A DNA stretch of 64,000 bases from Bacillota bacterium (GTDB lineage: Bacteria > Bacillota > UBA4882 > UBA8346), in the NCBI GenBank assembly GCA_023392595.1, contig JAEVYU010000064.1:1-64000 (forward strand), in the 5' to 3' direction. Below, in pieces: positions 7,860 to 16,543 of this stretch. The position numbers and the translations under genes are program-made. Under the pieces are notes generated by a model, which was given only the letters and a program-made list of their open reading frames with translations, ran no database searches and was not told the origin of the DNA. The stretch's first letter is position 1. Each line of letters starts with the position of its first letter.

Positions 7860-9383
7860 ATGGATTATGTAGTGGAAATGTTGAATATTCGCAAGGAGTT
7901 CCCCGGCATTATTGCCAATGATGATATTACGATTCAATTGAAACAGGGGGAAATTTTGGCTCTCCTCGGCGAAAATGGCGCCGGGAAGTCAACTTTGATG
8001 AGCATCCTTTTTGGTCTTTATCAACCGGAACGGGGGACCATCAAGATTCGGGGCAAGGAAGTAAGAATTACGGATCCGAATGTCGCCAATGGACTTGGAA
8101 TTGGAATGGTTCATCAACATTTCAAACTGGTTCATAACTTTACCATCACTGAAAACATCATCCTGGGACTTGAACCCAAAAAAGGGGTGGTTGTTGATAT
8201 TCGTTTAGCGGCCAAACGGATTGCAGAGCTTTCCGAAAAATACGGACTCAACGTTGATCCTTATGCCAAAATCGAAGATGTTAGCGTCGGTATGCAACAA
8301 CGGGTCGAGATTTTAAAAATGCTTTATCGAAATGCCGAAGTATTGATTTTTGACGAACCGACTTCGGTGCTGACCCCCCAGGAAATTCAGGAATTGATGA
8401 AAATCATGCGGAATCTGATTGCCGAGGGGAAATCGATAATATTAATTACCCATAAATTAAAAGAAATCAAAGCGATTGCCGACCGCTGCACAGTCATCCG
8501 GCGTGGGAAATTGATTGGAACCGTCGAAGTGGCCTCCACGTCGGAAGCAAAAATGGCTGAAATGATGGTGGGCCGGGAGGTATCTTTTTCCGTTGCCAAA
8601 GAGCCTTCCAATCCGGGAGAAGTCATTTTGCGGATGGAAAACGTAACGGTTGTCAATAACCGGAAAATTAAAGGATTAAGGAATTTTTCGCTGGAAGTCC
8701 GTTCCGGAGAGATTGTAGGAGTCGCCGGGGTGGAGGGAAATGGACAGGCTGAATTGATTGAGGCTTTGACCGGCCTGCGGAAAGTTGATTCCGGCCGAGT
8801 GTATTTACGGGACAGGGATATTACGGAAACTCCGGTAAGAAGTCGAATAGAGGCGGGTATAGCTTCGATTCCCGAGGATCGGCATAAACACGGGCTGGTT
8901 TTGGATTTTACAGTCGAAGACAACCTGGTTTTAAAATCTTTCCACCGAGCTCCGTTTTCTAAAAACGGTTTGCTTCACCGGGATATCATTCATCAACACG
9001 CCCAACAAGTTATGGAAGATTTTGATGTGCGCGCCGGAGAGGGTCCGGCAGCGATGGCCCGTTCGCTGTCAGGTGGAAATCAGCAAAAAGCTATTGTAGG
9101 GCGGGAGATTGATTTAAATCCCGAAATATTAATTGCGGTTCAGCCAACCAGGGGGCTTGATGTCGGGGCTATCGAGTATATTCATAAACGGATTGTCGAA
9201 CAACGGGATCGCGGCAAGGCGGTTTTATTGATTTCATTGGAACTGGATGAAATACTTGATTTGTCGGATAGAATCGCTGTCATTAATAATGGTGAACTCA
9301 TCGATATTGTTGAGGCCGCGGCGACCGATGAAAATGAAGTCGGTTTGATGATGGCTGGAGTTAAGCGGGGTGAACGTCAATGA
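7860..9383 (+). CDS. Nucleoside ABC importer, double ATPase subunit
   Basis: A 507-residue cytoplasmic protein with two ATP-binding cassettes, as in the NupA/YufO and RbsA-type sugar/nucleoside importers. Cassette 1: Walker A GENGAGKST, Q-loop HQHF, Walker B LIFDEPTSVL; the usual LSGGQ position reads SVGMQQ. Cassette 2: a degenerate Walker A (GVAGVEGNGQ), an intact signature LSGGNQQK and Walker B LIAVQPTRGLD, in which the usual acidic residue after the hydrophobic run is replaced. This asymmetry, with one competent site, is the rule in this family. AAAAGGGGATGG precedes the ATG. The stop overlaps the next gene by 4 nt. Confidence 0.93.
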   Translation: MDYVVEMLNIRKEFPGIIANDDITIQLKQGEILALLGENGAGKSTLMSILFGLYQPERGTIKIRGKEVRITDPNVANGLGIGMVHQHFKLVHNFTITENIILGLEPKKGVVVDIRLAAKRIAELSEKYGLNVDPYAKIEDVSVGMQQRVEILKMLYRNAEVLIFDEPTSVLTPQEIQELMKIMRNLIAEGKSIILITHKLKEIKAIADRCTVIRRGKLIGTVEVASTSEAKMAEMMVGREVSFSVAKEPSNPGEVILRMENVTVVNNRKIKGLRNFSLEVRSGEIVGVAGVEGNGQAELIEALTGLRKVDSGRVYLRDRDITETPVRSRIEAGIASIPEDRHKHGLVLDFTVEDNLVLKSFHRAPFSKNGLLHRDIIHQHAQQVMEDFDVRAGEGPAAMARSLSGGNQQKAIVGREIDLNPEILIAVQPTRGLDVGAIEYIHKRIVEQRDRGKAVLLISLELDEILDLSDRIAVINNGELIDIVEAAATDENEVGLMMAGVKRGERQ

Positions 9384-10504
9384 GGGTTATGCCGATGAAA
9401 GTGAAATTGAATAAAGATTATATGCTGGCATTGGTTGCGGTAGTGCTGGGACTGATAGCCGGCGCCATTTTAATAGCGGTTACCGGAAATAACCCAATCG
9501 AAGGATATTTCTATCTCTTCCGGGGTGGATTGATGAATATTCAACGGATTGGAGATACTTTAGCCACCGCTACGCCTTTAATCTTGACCGGATTGTCCGT
9601 AGCGTTCGCTTTTAAAACAGGATTGTTCAATATCGGCGCCGCCGGTCAAATGTTAATCGGTGGTTTATGCGCCACTGCGGTTGGGCTTAGTTTCGAGTGG
9701 CCCCAACCGATCCTGCTAACGGTGGCGATTCTCGCGGCCATTGCAGGCGGCGCCCTTTGGGGCGCGGTTCCCGGATATTTGAAGGCCCGGTTTAATGTTC
9801 ATGAAGTCGTATCATCCATTATGATGAATTGGATCGCTTATTGGGCGGTTTATTATATCGTTCCGGCTTATTTTAAAGGGCAGTTTCTGGAGACGGAATC
9901 CCGTAAAATACCCGATGCCGCATCGTTAAAAGTTGGCTGGCTAACCAGTCTGTTTAACGGCTCCTATATCAATCTGGGTTTTTTCCTGGCGTTGATTGCA
10001 GTGATTGTAATAGCATTTATCCTGAATAAGACCACTTTTGGTTATGAATTAAAAGCGGTTGGGTATAACCGGTTTGCAGCCCAGTCGGCAGGGATTATTG
10101 CCAATCGAAGTATCGTACTTTCGATGGTATTGGCAGGCGCTTTGGCGGGCCTGGGGGGAGCCGCCTTTTATATAGGGTATGCTTCCAATATGCAAATCGG
10201 TGTTTCGCCGTCCCAAGGTTTTGATGGGATCGCCGTATCTTTGCTGGGATTGAATTCACCCTGGGGGGTTTTTGCGGCGGCGGTATTTTTCGGTGTTCTT
10301 CAGTCCGGTAAAGGTTTTATGAATGCCATGACCAACATTCCTCCGGAGATCGCCGACACCATCATTGCTACCATTATTTATTTCGCGGCCACCAATATTT
10401 TAATTGAAAGAGCTTGGGAACGTATAAGGAAACGAAAAGATAAGGCTGGGGTTTTCAAAGAGAATGAGGATCTTAAAGCTGATAGAGTAGGAGGTGTACA
10501 GTAA
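9380..10504 (+). CDS. Nucleoside ABC importer, permease subunit 1
   Basis: A 374-residue integral membrane protein of the branched-chain amino acid/nucleoside permease fold (NupP/BmpB type). Many hydrophobic segments are seen, with the family signature region GLFNIGAAGQMLIGG near residue 90 and a charged C-terminal tail. It starts inside the ATPase stop (ATGA overlap) at 9380; in-frame ATGs at 9389 and 9395 are alternatives. It is followed by the second permease one base after its stop, so the transporter is a tightly coupled operon. Confidence 0.9.
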   Translation: MRVMPMKVKLNKDYMLALVAVVLGLIAGAILIAVTGNNPIEGYFYLFRGGLMNIQRIGDTLATATPLILTGLSVAFAFKTGLFNIGAAGQMLIGGLCATAVGLSFEWPQPILLTVAILAAIAGGALWGAVPGYLKARFNVHEVVSSIMMNWIAYWAVYYIVPAYFKGQFLETESRKIPDAASLKVGWLTSLFNGSYINLGFFLALIAVIVIAFILNKTTFGYELKAVGYNRFAAQSAGIIANRSIVLSMVLAGALAGLGGAAFYIGYASNMQIGVSPSQGFDGIAVSLLGLNSPWGVFAAAVFFGVLQSGKGFMNAMTNIPPEIADTIIATIIYFAATNILIERAWERIRKRKDKAGVFKENEDLKADRVGGVQ

Positions 10505-10505
10505 A

Positions 10506-11453
10506 ATGTGGGATATTATTGTACAGATATTTCCCTATGCGATTGCTTATACGATTCCGCTCCTGCTTACCGCTTTGGGAGGCCTTTATAGTGAAAGAAG
10601 CGGAGTTGTCAATATCGGTTTGGAAGGTTTGATGGTGGTAGGGTTTTTTGGGGGTGCTTTGGTAACTTCTAAACTGGAAGCTTTCTTACCGGGAACTTCC
10701 ATTTGGATTGGTTTATTAGCTGCTATTGTTGCCGGAGGGCTTTTCGCTTTACTCCATGCCTTTGCCAGCATTAATCTCAACGCCAATCAGGTTATCAGCG
10801 GTACGGCCATTAATATGATTGCCGGCGCCTTGACGATTTTTTTGGCGCGGCATATTACCGGCAGCGGTAATATTCGCATCGTTCATGGATTAATTCGTAA
10901 TGATATTCCATGGTTATCGCATATTCCCGTTGTTGGGAAATTGTTTTTTACCCAGACTTATGCCACAACTTGGGTGGCAATTGCGATTCTGTTGTTTTCC
11001 TGGTTTTTATTATATAAGACTGCCTTCGGTCTTCGCTTGCGGGCTTGCGGAGAACATCCTCAAGCGGCGGATTCTGCCGGAGTGAATGTTTATAGGATGC
11101 GATATATTGCGGTTATTACTTCCGGAGCTTTGGCCGGCTTGGCCGGGGCGGTAATTCTGGTTACCTATTCCGGTGAATTCAATGGTTCGGTGAGCGGCTT
11201 GGGATTTTTGGCTTTGGCAGCCTTAATTTTTGGACAATGGAAACCGCTGGGAATCTTAGGAGCGACTTTTTTCTTCGGCTTTGCCAGCACAATCGCTAAT
11301 GTTTCTCAGGCTGTTCCTTCTTTGGTACGGATTCCGGGAATCTTTCTTAAGTGCTTCCCGTACTTGATAACTTTAATGGTTTTGGTATTGTTTTCGAAAA
11401 ATTCCCAGGCGCCGAAAGCGGATGGGGAACCTTACGATAAAGGAAAACGGTAG
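10506..11453 (+). CDS. Nucleoside ABC importer, permease subunit 2
   Basis: A 315-residue membrane protein homologous to the upstream permease; the signature GVVNIGLEGLMVVG lies near residue 40 and hydrophobic segments run through to about residue 300. The frame opens at a GTG (10494), but that codon overlaps the AGGAGG ribosome binding site, so the ATG at 10506, 11 nt downstream of that site, is the start. It is the last gene of the importer operon, followed by a clear terminator. Confidence 0.9.
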   Translation: MWDIIVQIFPYAIAYTIPLLLTALGGLYSERSGVVNIGLEGLMVVGFFGGALVTSKLEAFLPGTSIWIGLLAAIVAGGLFALLHAFASINLNANQVISGTAINMIAGALTIFLARHITGSGNIRIVHGLIRNDIPWLSHIPVVGKLFFTQTYATTWVAIAILLFSWFLLYKTAFGLRLRACGEHPQAADSAGVNVYRMRYIAVITSGALAGLAGAVILVTYSGEFNGSVSGLGFLALAALIFGQWKPLGILGATFFFGFASTIANVSQAVPSLVRIPGIFLKCFPYLITLMVLVLFSKNSQAPKADGEPYDKGKR

Positions 11454-11473
11454 TACTCAACTCATATTCTTAG

Positions 11474-11497
11474 AAAACCCGCGAAAGCGGGTTTTTT
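11474..11497 (+). terminator. Terminator of the nucleoside importer operon
   Basis: AAAACCCGC-GAAA-GCGGGTTTTTT: an 8-bp stem with a GAAA tetraloop and a T-run, 20 nt past the last permease. Confidence 0.9.
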
Positions 11498-11604
11498 CGC
11501 TCTTACGAATAAGTTCCTTAACCATTATTGAAACAGCGTTTTGGTTTTATCTTACTCGGGAAAAATTTACTCGAAGATATTGGGAAGGATGGGGATGGAT
11601 TTCA

Positions 11605-11633
11605 TTGATATATTATAAACATTTTGATATAAT
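11605..11633 (+). promoter_or_regulatory. Sigma-A promoter of the DUF2087/GIY-YIG pair
   Basis: TTGATA at 11605-11610 and a consensus TATAAT at 11628-11633 are separated by exactly 17 bp. The -10 box abuts a perfect operator-like palindrome. Confidence 0.8.
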
Positions 11634-11652
11634 GTCTATAAAGTTTATAGAC
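11634..11652. promoter_or_regulatory. Perfect 19-bp operator-like palindrome
   Basis: GTCTATAAA-G-TTTATAGAC, symmetrical around 11643. It lies immediately after the -10 box, over the expected transcription start, and 16 bp before the ATG at 11669. A protein bound here would block transcription. The encoded HTH protein just downstream is the obvious candidate, giving autoregulation. Confidence 0.75.
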
Positions 11653-11668
11653 AGAAAAGAGAAGTGTC

Positions 11669-12430
11669 ATGAATGATTTTGCGGATATGTTTTGGAACGC
11701 CAATTTGGCGGACTTGAAACGGGGATATGTTTATGAACCGCCAAGCGGTGATTTCGTCTGTTTGGTTTGTGGTGAACGTTTTACAAAGGGGCGGATTTAT
11801 TCGATTCATGGTAATCTTTATGAAGCGAAAAAGGCGGCTGAAGTTCATATTCAACAGGAACATCATTCGATGTTTGCTTTTTTGGTGGCAATGGACAAAA
11901 AATATACGGGCTTGACGGAACATCAAAAGGAAATTTTGGAGGCTTTTTATCAAGGTTTGAATGATAAAGAAATTGCCGCCAGAATGGATAATGGGAACAC
12001 TTCGACTGTCCGAAACCAGCGGTTTGCCTTTCGGGAAAGAGCCAAACAAGCCAAGATTTTTTTAGCCATTATGGAGCTGCTCGCCGAAGGTTCGGCTCAT
12101 GATGATAAATTTGTGGAGATACCCCGACAGGCGGCGATGGTTGATGAAAGATTCGCCATCACTGAAAAGGAAAGCAATGAAGTAGTCCAGACCCTTTTTC
12201 CTCAAGGGATGGCCGGTCCCTTGCTTCGTTTTCCCAAAAAGGAGAAGCAGAAGATTATCGTCTTGCGGCAACTGATTCAAAGATTTGAGTTAACGCGAAA
12301 ATATACGGAAAAAGAGGTCAATGAAATACTTCAGAGAGCTTTTCATGACTACGTGACATTACGGAGATATCTTATTGAATATGGCTTTTTGGATCGTTAT
12401 CCGGATGGTAGTTGTTATTGGGTAAAGTAA
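11669..12430 (+). CDS. DUF2087 transcriptional regulator with zinc-finger-like N-terminus
   Basis: A 253-residue protein in three parts. An N-terminal putative zinc site has C31-x2-C34 and H60/H65. A LuxR/sigma4-like helix-turn-helix spans about residues 84-125 (LTEHQKEIL, then NDKEIAARM). A C-terminal DUF2087 domain spans about residues 190-253 (LRQLIQRFELTRKYTEKEVN, ending GSCYWVK). DUF2087 is common on small Firmicutes regulators; its function is not well defined. The ribosome binding site is weak (GAGAAG). The gene sits behind a near-consensus promoter and perfect palindrome and 26 bp before a GIY-YIG gene. I infer an autoregulator; the effector is unknown. Confidence 0.75.
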   Translation: MNDFADMFWNANLADLKRGYVYEPPSGDFVCLVCGERFTKGRIYSIHGNLYEAKKAAEVHIQQEHHSMFAFLVAMDKKYTGLTEHQKEILEAFYQGLNDKEIAARMDNGNTSTVRNQRFAFRERAKQAKIFLAIMELLAEGSAHDDKFVEIPRQAAMVDERFAITEKESNEVVQTLFPQGMAGPLLRFPKKEKQKIIVLRQLIQRFELTRKYTEKEVNEILQRAFHDYVTLRRYLIEYGFLDRYPDGSCYWVK

Positions 12431-12456
12431 TACACAATCAATAAAAGGAGTTATGG

Positions 12457-12816
12457 ATGATGGATAGACGTATCGAATTAAAACAGGAGTATAAAAACAG
12501 GCCGCGAAATATCGGAGTTTATAAAGTCGAAAATAAAAGAAACGGTAAAATTTTTATCGGTTCCAGCCTTAATGTGGACAAGGTCTTCAACCGGTTACGG
12601 TTTGGCTTAAGTAATGGGGATATCCACCTTAATAAAGAGTTGCTGAAAGATTGGCAGGAATACGGGGAGAATAATTTTTCCTTTGAAATATTGGATCAGC
12701 TTAAGCCCAATGAAGATCCGGAATATGATTATCAAGAAGACTTGGAAACTTTAGAAGCGCTGTGGATCGAAAAATTACAGCCTTATGATGAAAAAGGATA
12801 TAACCAAAGGAAATAA
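12457..12816 (+). CDS. GIY-YIG domain protein
   Basis: A 119-residue protein matching the GIY-YIG fold from about residue 17: GVYKVENKRNGKIFIGSS supplies the two strand motifs (GVY and FIG in place of GIY and YIG), followed by R47 in NRLRFG, and E106 in LEALWIEKLQPYDEKGYN in the usual position of the metal-binding glutamate. The fold is a small nuclease module (UvrC, homing enzymes, UPF0213). Translation is well supported: AAAGGAG lies 6 nt before ATG 12457. The gene follows the DUF2087 regulator by 26 bp on the same transcript. It could be a DNA-processing enzyme or a domesticated mobile-element nuclease. Confidence 0.75.
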   Translation: MMDRRIELKQEYKNRPRNIGVYKVENKRNGKIFIGSSLNVDKVFNRLRFGLSNGDIHLNKELLKDWQEYGENNFSFEILDQLKPNEDPEYDYQEDLETLEALWIEKLQPYDEKGYNQRK

Positions 12817-12832
12817 TCTATGGTTTCAATCG

Positions 12833-14095
12833 TCATAAATATATGGTCCGGTGATTTTTAGATAACAAATGGCGGCGTTTGGAGCGCAGCGGGCACCCCC
12901 GGAACAGAAAGTAAGGTAACTTTGTGGTTTTTGATTTCTCCGACATTTTAGGAATTAACCACATAGGCTGAGACCAGGCTGTGGCGCCTTTTTGATCGCT
13001 CACTTCCACCCGAATAAAACCTTCATCACCTATGCTGGGATAAATCGCTGAATCAGCCCGTACAGCCATGATGACTTGATTTTGAGCATTGATAAACCGT
13101 ATCCAAACGGCGCCGGGGGAATAGACTGCAATTTTAGTACCTTCCACCTTTATTTCCAGGTTGGAAGGACCATTGGTAGCATAAAAAGCCCCCTTTTTTA
13201 AACGATTGATGATTGTGGATAAATCCAAGCGCGGCGCCTTTACCATTATCCAGCCGTTCTTGGAGCTTCCCGAATGGGAATCGTCCACTGAAATTCCCCA
13301 AATCGGAGATTCCGGTCCGTTCTTGATAATTAATTTATGCCAGATTGTTAAGTCCAAAGGGTCTTTGGAGTGGGGATTGTCGATTTCGATAAATTGCAGG
13401 TTTTTTAACCGGTTTAATTCCAGCGGATACCATCGTCCGGTGCCGGCGCCGCCACGCCAACCGAGGTGTGCCGGAATGGCCAGGCTCTCGTGATTCGAAG
13501 CTTGATCTAAGAGCTCTTGAACTCGTTTAAATTGAGGATTCCTTTCTTGGGGATTGATTAACACCAGATGTTTCCCCAAGGGAATGGGCCAGAATAAAGC
13601 AGGAACTGTTTTTTCAATTCCCGGTAAAATCAAAAAATCATTGGTGCTGGATTTAGAAAAATCCGAGAGAATATCATGATCGGTAATCGCCAGAATGTGA
13701 TATCCGTCCCTTTTATAAGATTCTATGACTTCATCGGGGGCTGTTTTGCTGTCATAGGAAAGATTTGTGTGACAATGTAGTTGGGCCTTATAATATATTC
13801 CTTCGTCTTCCAAAGGATTAACAATATGGTAATTCTTTAGTTCGGGCAATGGTTTTATTTTAAGTTTGGAGGGAATAAACGAACGTTCAGAACGGAAATT
13901 ATAAATAATTTGTAATCCTAAAAAAGTTACAATTACAGTCAATAAGAATGCCCAAAACAAAATCAAAATTAAATGAAAGATTAAACCCCAAATCGTATGG
14001 GGAAAAAAATGAGCCAAATATTGGAGGAGGAGTAGAGTTCCACAGATTGCCAATAATTGTAGTAAAATAAGGCGGTTTTTTTTGAATATCTTCAT
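12833..14095 (-). CDS. Membrane-anchored PHP-domain phosphoesterase
   Basis: A 420-residue protein with two N-terminal membrane segments (about residues 8-27 and 33-62) followed by a PHP metal-dependent phosphoesterase domain. Metal ligands appear in QLHCHTNLSYDS, AITDHD, LPGIEK, IPAHLGW and GISVDDSH, the order typical of the family. A beta-rich tail of about 100 residues follows, as in the CehA/McbA branch. The active site would lie on one face of the membrane; the substrate is unknown. GAGG precedes the ATG by 7 nt. It converges with the GIY-YIG gene, leaving only 16 bp between the stops. Confidence 0.8.
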   Translation of the reverse strand: MKIFKKNRLILLQLLAICGTLLLLQYLAHFFPHTIWGLIFHLILILFWAFLLTVIVTFLGLQIIYNFRSERSFIPSKLKIKPLPELKNYHIVNPLEDEGIYYKAQLHCHTNLSYDSKTAPDEVIESYKRDGYHILAITDHDILSDFSKSSTNDFLILPGIEKTVPALFWPIPLGKHLVLINPQERNPQFKRVQELLDQASNHESLAIPAHLGWRGGAGTGRWYPLELNRLKNLQFIEIDNPHSKDPLDLTIWHKLIIKNGPESPIWGISVDDSHSGSSKNGWIMVKAPRLDLSTIINRLKKGAFYATNGPSNLEIKVEGTKIAVYSPGAVWIRFINAQNQVIMAVRADSAIYPSIGDEGFIRVEVSDQKGATAWSQPMWLIPKMSEKSKTTKLPYFLFRGCPLRSKRRHLLSKNHRTIYL

Positions 14096-14357
14096 GGAAT
14101 ACCTCGTTGATAAGTACTTGTTTGCAAGGTGCTATAAGGGATGGCTGAATTTTATTGCTTGGATGCTAACTGTGAATAGTCTTTACATTAAAGTTAGGTA
14201 TCATTTAGCGCCCACTAGGAAGATAATTCTATTTTACGGTATTTTAATGAAAATTACCTGAAAGCACTCAATAAATAAAATCCCTTTTTCATTAACAAAA
14301 GAAAAAGGTTATGATAAAATGATTAATATTATTGTTTCGATAGATAAGGGGAATAAT

Positions 14358-16433
14358 ATGTATAAACGACTCATTCATTATTTTGCGCCTCACAAAAAAC
14401 GAATTATTTCAATCTTTATTATCGCGATGTTCGTTTCTTTGTTCACGCTTACCGATGCTTGGCTGGTAGGGCGTTTGACGGATGCCATTTTTTATCGCAC
14501 CAAAGGTTTACCAATTAGTGTGAACGTTTCAGTGACCCAAACCAAAGAGTTTAATTTGAATTTTGTAAAATCCTCGCTTTGGACTTTGTCTGAGCGGACC
14601 CTGCTTGAAGAGACTATTAAAAATAATGGTTTCACCATCCAATCTGTAGGAGAGACAGGAAATAACGCAATAACGTGTCGGGTCGGAGTACCTCAGAGCG
14701 TGGCTAAGGATCCTTTGAGAATACTTCCTATCTTACAAAAGTATTTGCAAAAGGATTTTTCGGATATTCAAGTTTATACATCCGGCGAGGTGGAAACGAA
14801 CCAGAGCGGTTTGCGGCTATTCCCCCAATTCTACACGGTATTTATTTTGCCCTTTTTGGTAATCATTTTTTATTTTTTGCGGGGAATTTTTACCTATGGA
14901 CAAAACTATTTGATCGGCTCGGTGGGCCAAAAAACCATTATGAAGTTACGAAATGAAATTTACGAAAATTTACAGAATCTTTCAATTAGTTATTTTGAGC
15001 GGAATAAAACCGGCCAGACCGGACAGCTTATTTCCAGGATTTTATCCGATATCGATGCGATTAATTATCTCTTTACGTCAGGGCTCATGAATATCGTCTT
15101 GAAACCGTTGGTGTTGATTTTCGGATTAATTTGGGGATTAATGATTAATTGGAAATTGACGTTAATGTTTTTCCTTGTTTTTCCATTGATTACCATACCG
15201 ATGACTCGATTGTCCCGAAAATTAAAAAAAGTAAATACCCAGATTATGAATAAGAATGCCGATATAACCGATGTTTTAGAAGAAACCTTAACCGGCATTA
15301 AAGTCGTTAAATCCTTTGGAACAGAGAAATATGAAGTGGAGCGCTTTAAAAGGGAAACACGGTCAAGTTACAATGCAACGATTAAAGGTATCCAGGTAGG
15401 TCAAATGATTTCGCCGATTATTGATTTCATGATCTCGATTGGGTTAGCCATTTTTGTTACCTATTGCGGCTATTTGATTATGCATGAAGAATTGAATCCC
15501 AGTGATTGCCTGACGATTGCTTTTTTAATGGCTTCGATGGCTGACCCCATTCGGGCGCTGGGAAGTATGTATTCTAATTTTCCGAAAGCATTTGTCGCCG
15601 CTGAAAGGGTTTTTGCCTTGATTGATGAAAAATCGGAAGTTGTTGAAGCGGAAAACCCGATCGAGATTAAAAACATTTCGGGTCGGGTCGAATTCGAGGA
15701 TGTTACTTTTGGATACACACCTGAGAATATTGTGTTACAAGGAATCAATTTACAGGTCAATCCGGGAGAGGTTATTGCCTTAGTCGGTCCCAGCGGCGCC
15801 GGGAAAACCACGATGATCAATTTAGTGGCCAGGTTCTATGACCCGGTTAGCGGAGATATTAAGATTGATGGTTATAACTTGCGGGACATTAAAATAGATT
15901 CCTTACGTCAGGCAATGGGGATAGTGCCCCAAGAAACCGTGCTTTTTAGGGGGACTATTGCCGAAAATATTGCTTATGGTAGAATGGATGCGACAATGGA
16001 TGAAATTATCGCAGCAGCAAGGGCTTCCAATGCGCATGAATTTATTGAAAAGATGCCGGAGGGTTATCAGACCAAAGTCGGTTCCCGAGGCGCCACCCTT
16101 TCCGGAGGTCAAAGACAGCGTGTTGCCATTGCCCGGGCGTTATTAAGAAATCCAAAGCTATTGATATTGGATGAGGCAACTTCGGCACTTGACACTCAAT
16201 CTGAAATTTTAGTTCAAGATGCGCTTCAAAAGTTAATGAAGAACAGGACGTGTTTTGTGATTGCCCACCGGTTATCGACGATTCGGAGCGCCAATCGGAT
16301 TGTCGTAATGGAGGGAGGAAAAATTGTCGAAATTGGGTCTCATGATGAACTTCTGACGCTGGATGGTTTGTATGCTAAGCTTTATAAAACGCAATTTCGG
16401 AATCAGGAAGGAGATTCCAATATTAATAGCTGA
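14358..16433 (+). CDS. MsbA/LmrA-type ABC exporter with large extracytoplasmic insert
   Basis: A 691-residue half-transporter: membrane domain (about residues 14-430), then one ATPase with Walker A GPSGAGKTT, Q-loop VPQETVLF, signature LSGGQRQR, Walker B LLILDEATSALD and H-loop AHRLST. It would export lipids, drugs or peptides as a dimer. Unusually, TM1 (about 14-36) and TM2 (about 158-178) are separated by about 115 residues; the usual exporter loop is about 20-30. The insert is polar, lacks cysteine clusters and probably folds outside the membrane. The frame opens at 14319, but AAGGGG lies 7 nt before ATG 14358. It is followed by an M23 peptidase gene, perhaps on the same transcript. Confidence 0.9.
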   Translation: MYKRLIHYFAPHKKRIISIFIIAMFVSLFTLTDAWLVGRLTDAIFYRTKGLPISVNVSVTQTKEFNLNFVKSSLWTLSERTLLEETIKNNGFTIQSVGETGNNAITCRVGVPQSVAKDPLRILPILQKYLQKDFSDIQVYTSGEVETNQSGLRLFPQFYTVFILPFLVIIFYFLRGIFTYGQNYLIGSVGQKTIMKLRNEIYENLQNLSISYFERNKTGQTGQLISRILSDIDAINYLFTSGLMNIVLKPLVLIFGLIWGLMINWKLTLMFFLVFPLITIPMTRLSRKLKKVNTQIMNKNADITDVLEETLTGIKVVKSFGTEKYEVERFKRETRSSYNATIKGIQVGQMISPIIDFMISIGLAIFVTYCGYLIMHEELNPSDCLTIAFLMASMADPIRALGSMYSNFPKAFVAAERVFALIDEKSEVVEAENPIEIKNISGRVEFEDVTFGYTPENIVLQGINLQVNPGEVIALVGPSGAGKTTMINLVARFYDPVSGDIKIDGYNLRDIKIDSLRQAMGIVPQETVLFRGTIAENIAYGRMDATMDEIIAAARASNAHEFIEKMPEGYQTKVGSRGATLSGGQRQRVAIARALLRNPKLLILDEATSALDTQSEILVQDALQKLMKNRTCFVIAHRLSTIRSANRIVVMEGGKIVEIGSHDELLTLDGLYAKLYKTQFRNQEGDSNINS

Positions 16434-16543
16434 TTTTTTTAGAGGATGAGCTGGTGTTTTGTAGAAGACTCCCTTAGAAACAAGATGCATACTGAGAACG
16501 GCAGGATGTGCAGAATCAGGTGCGTGTTAAAGGGGGTCTTTTT

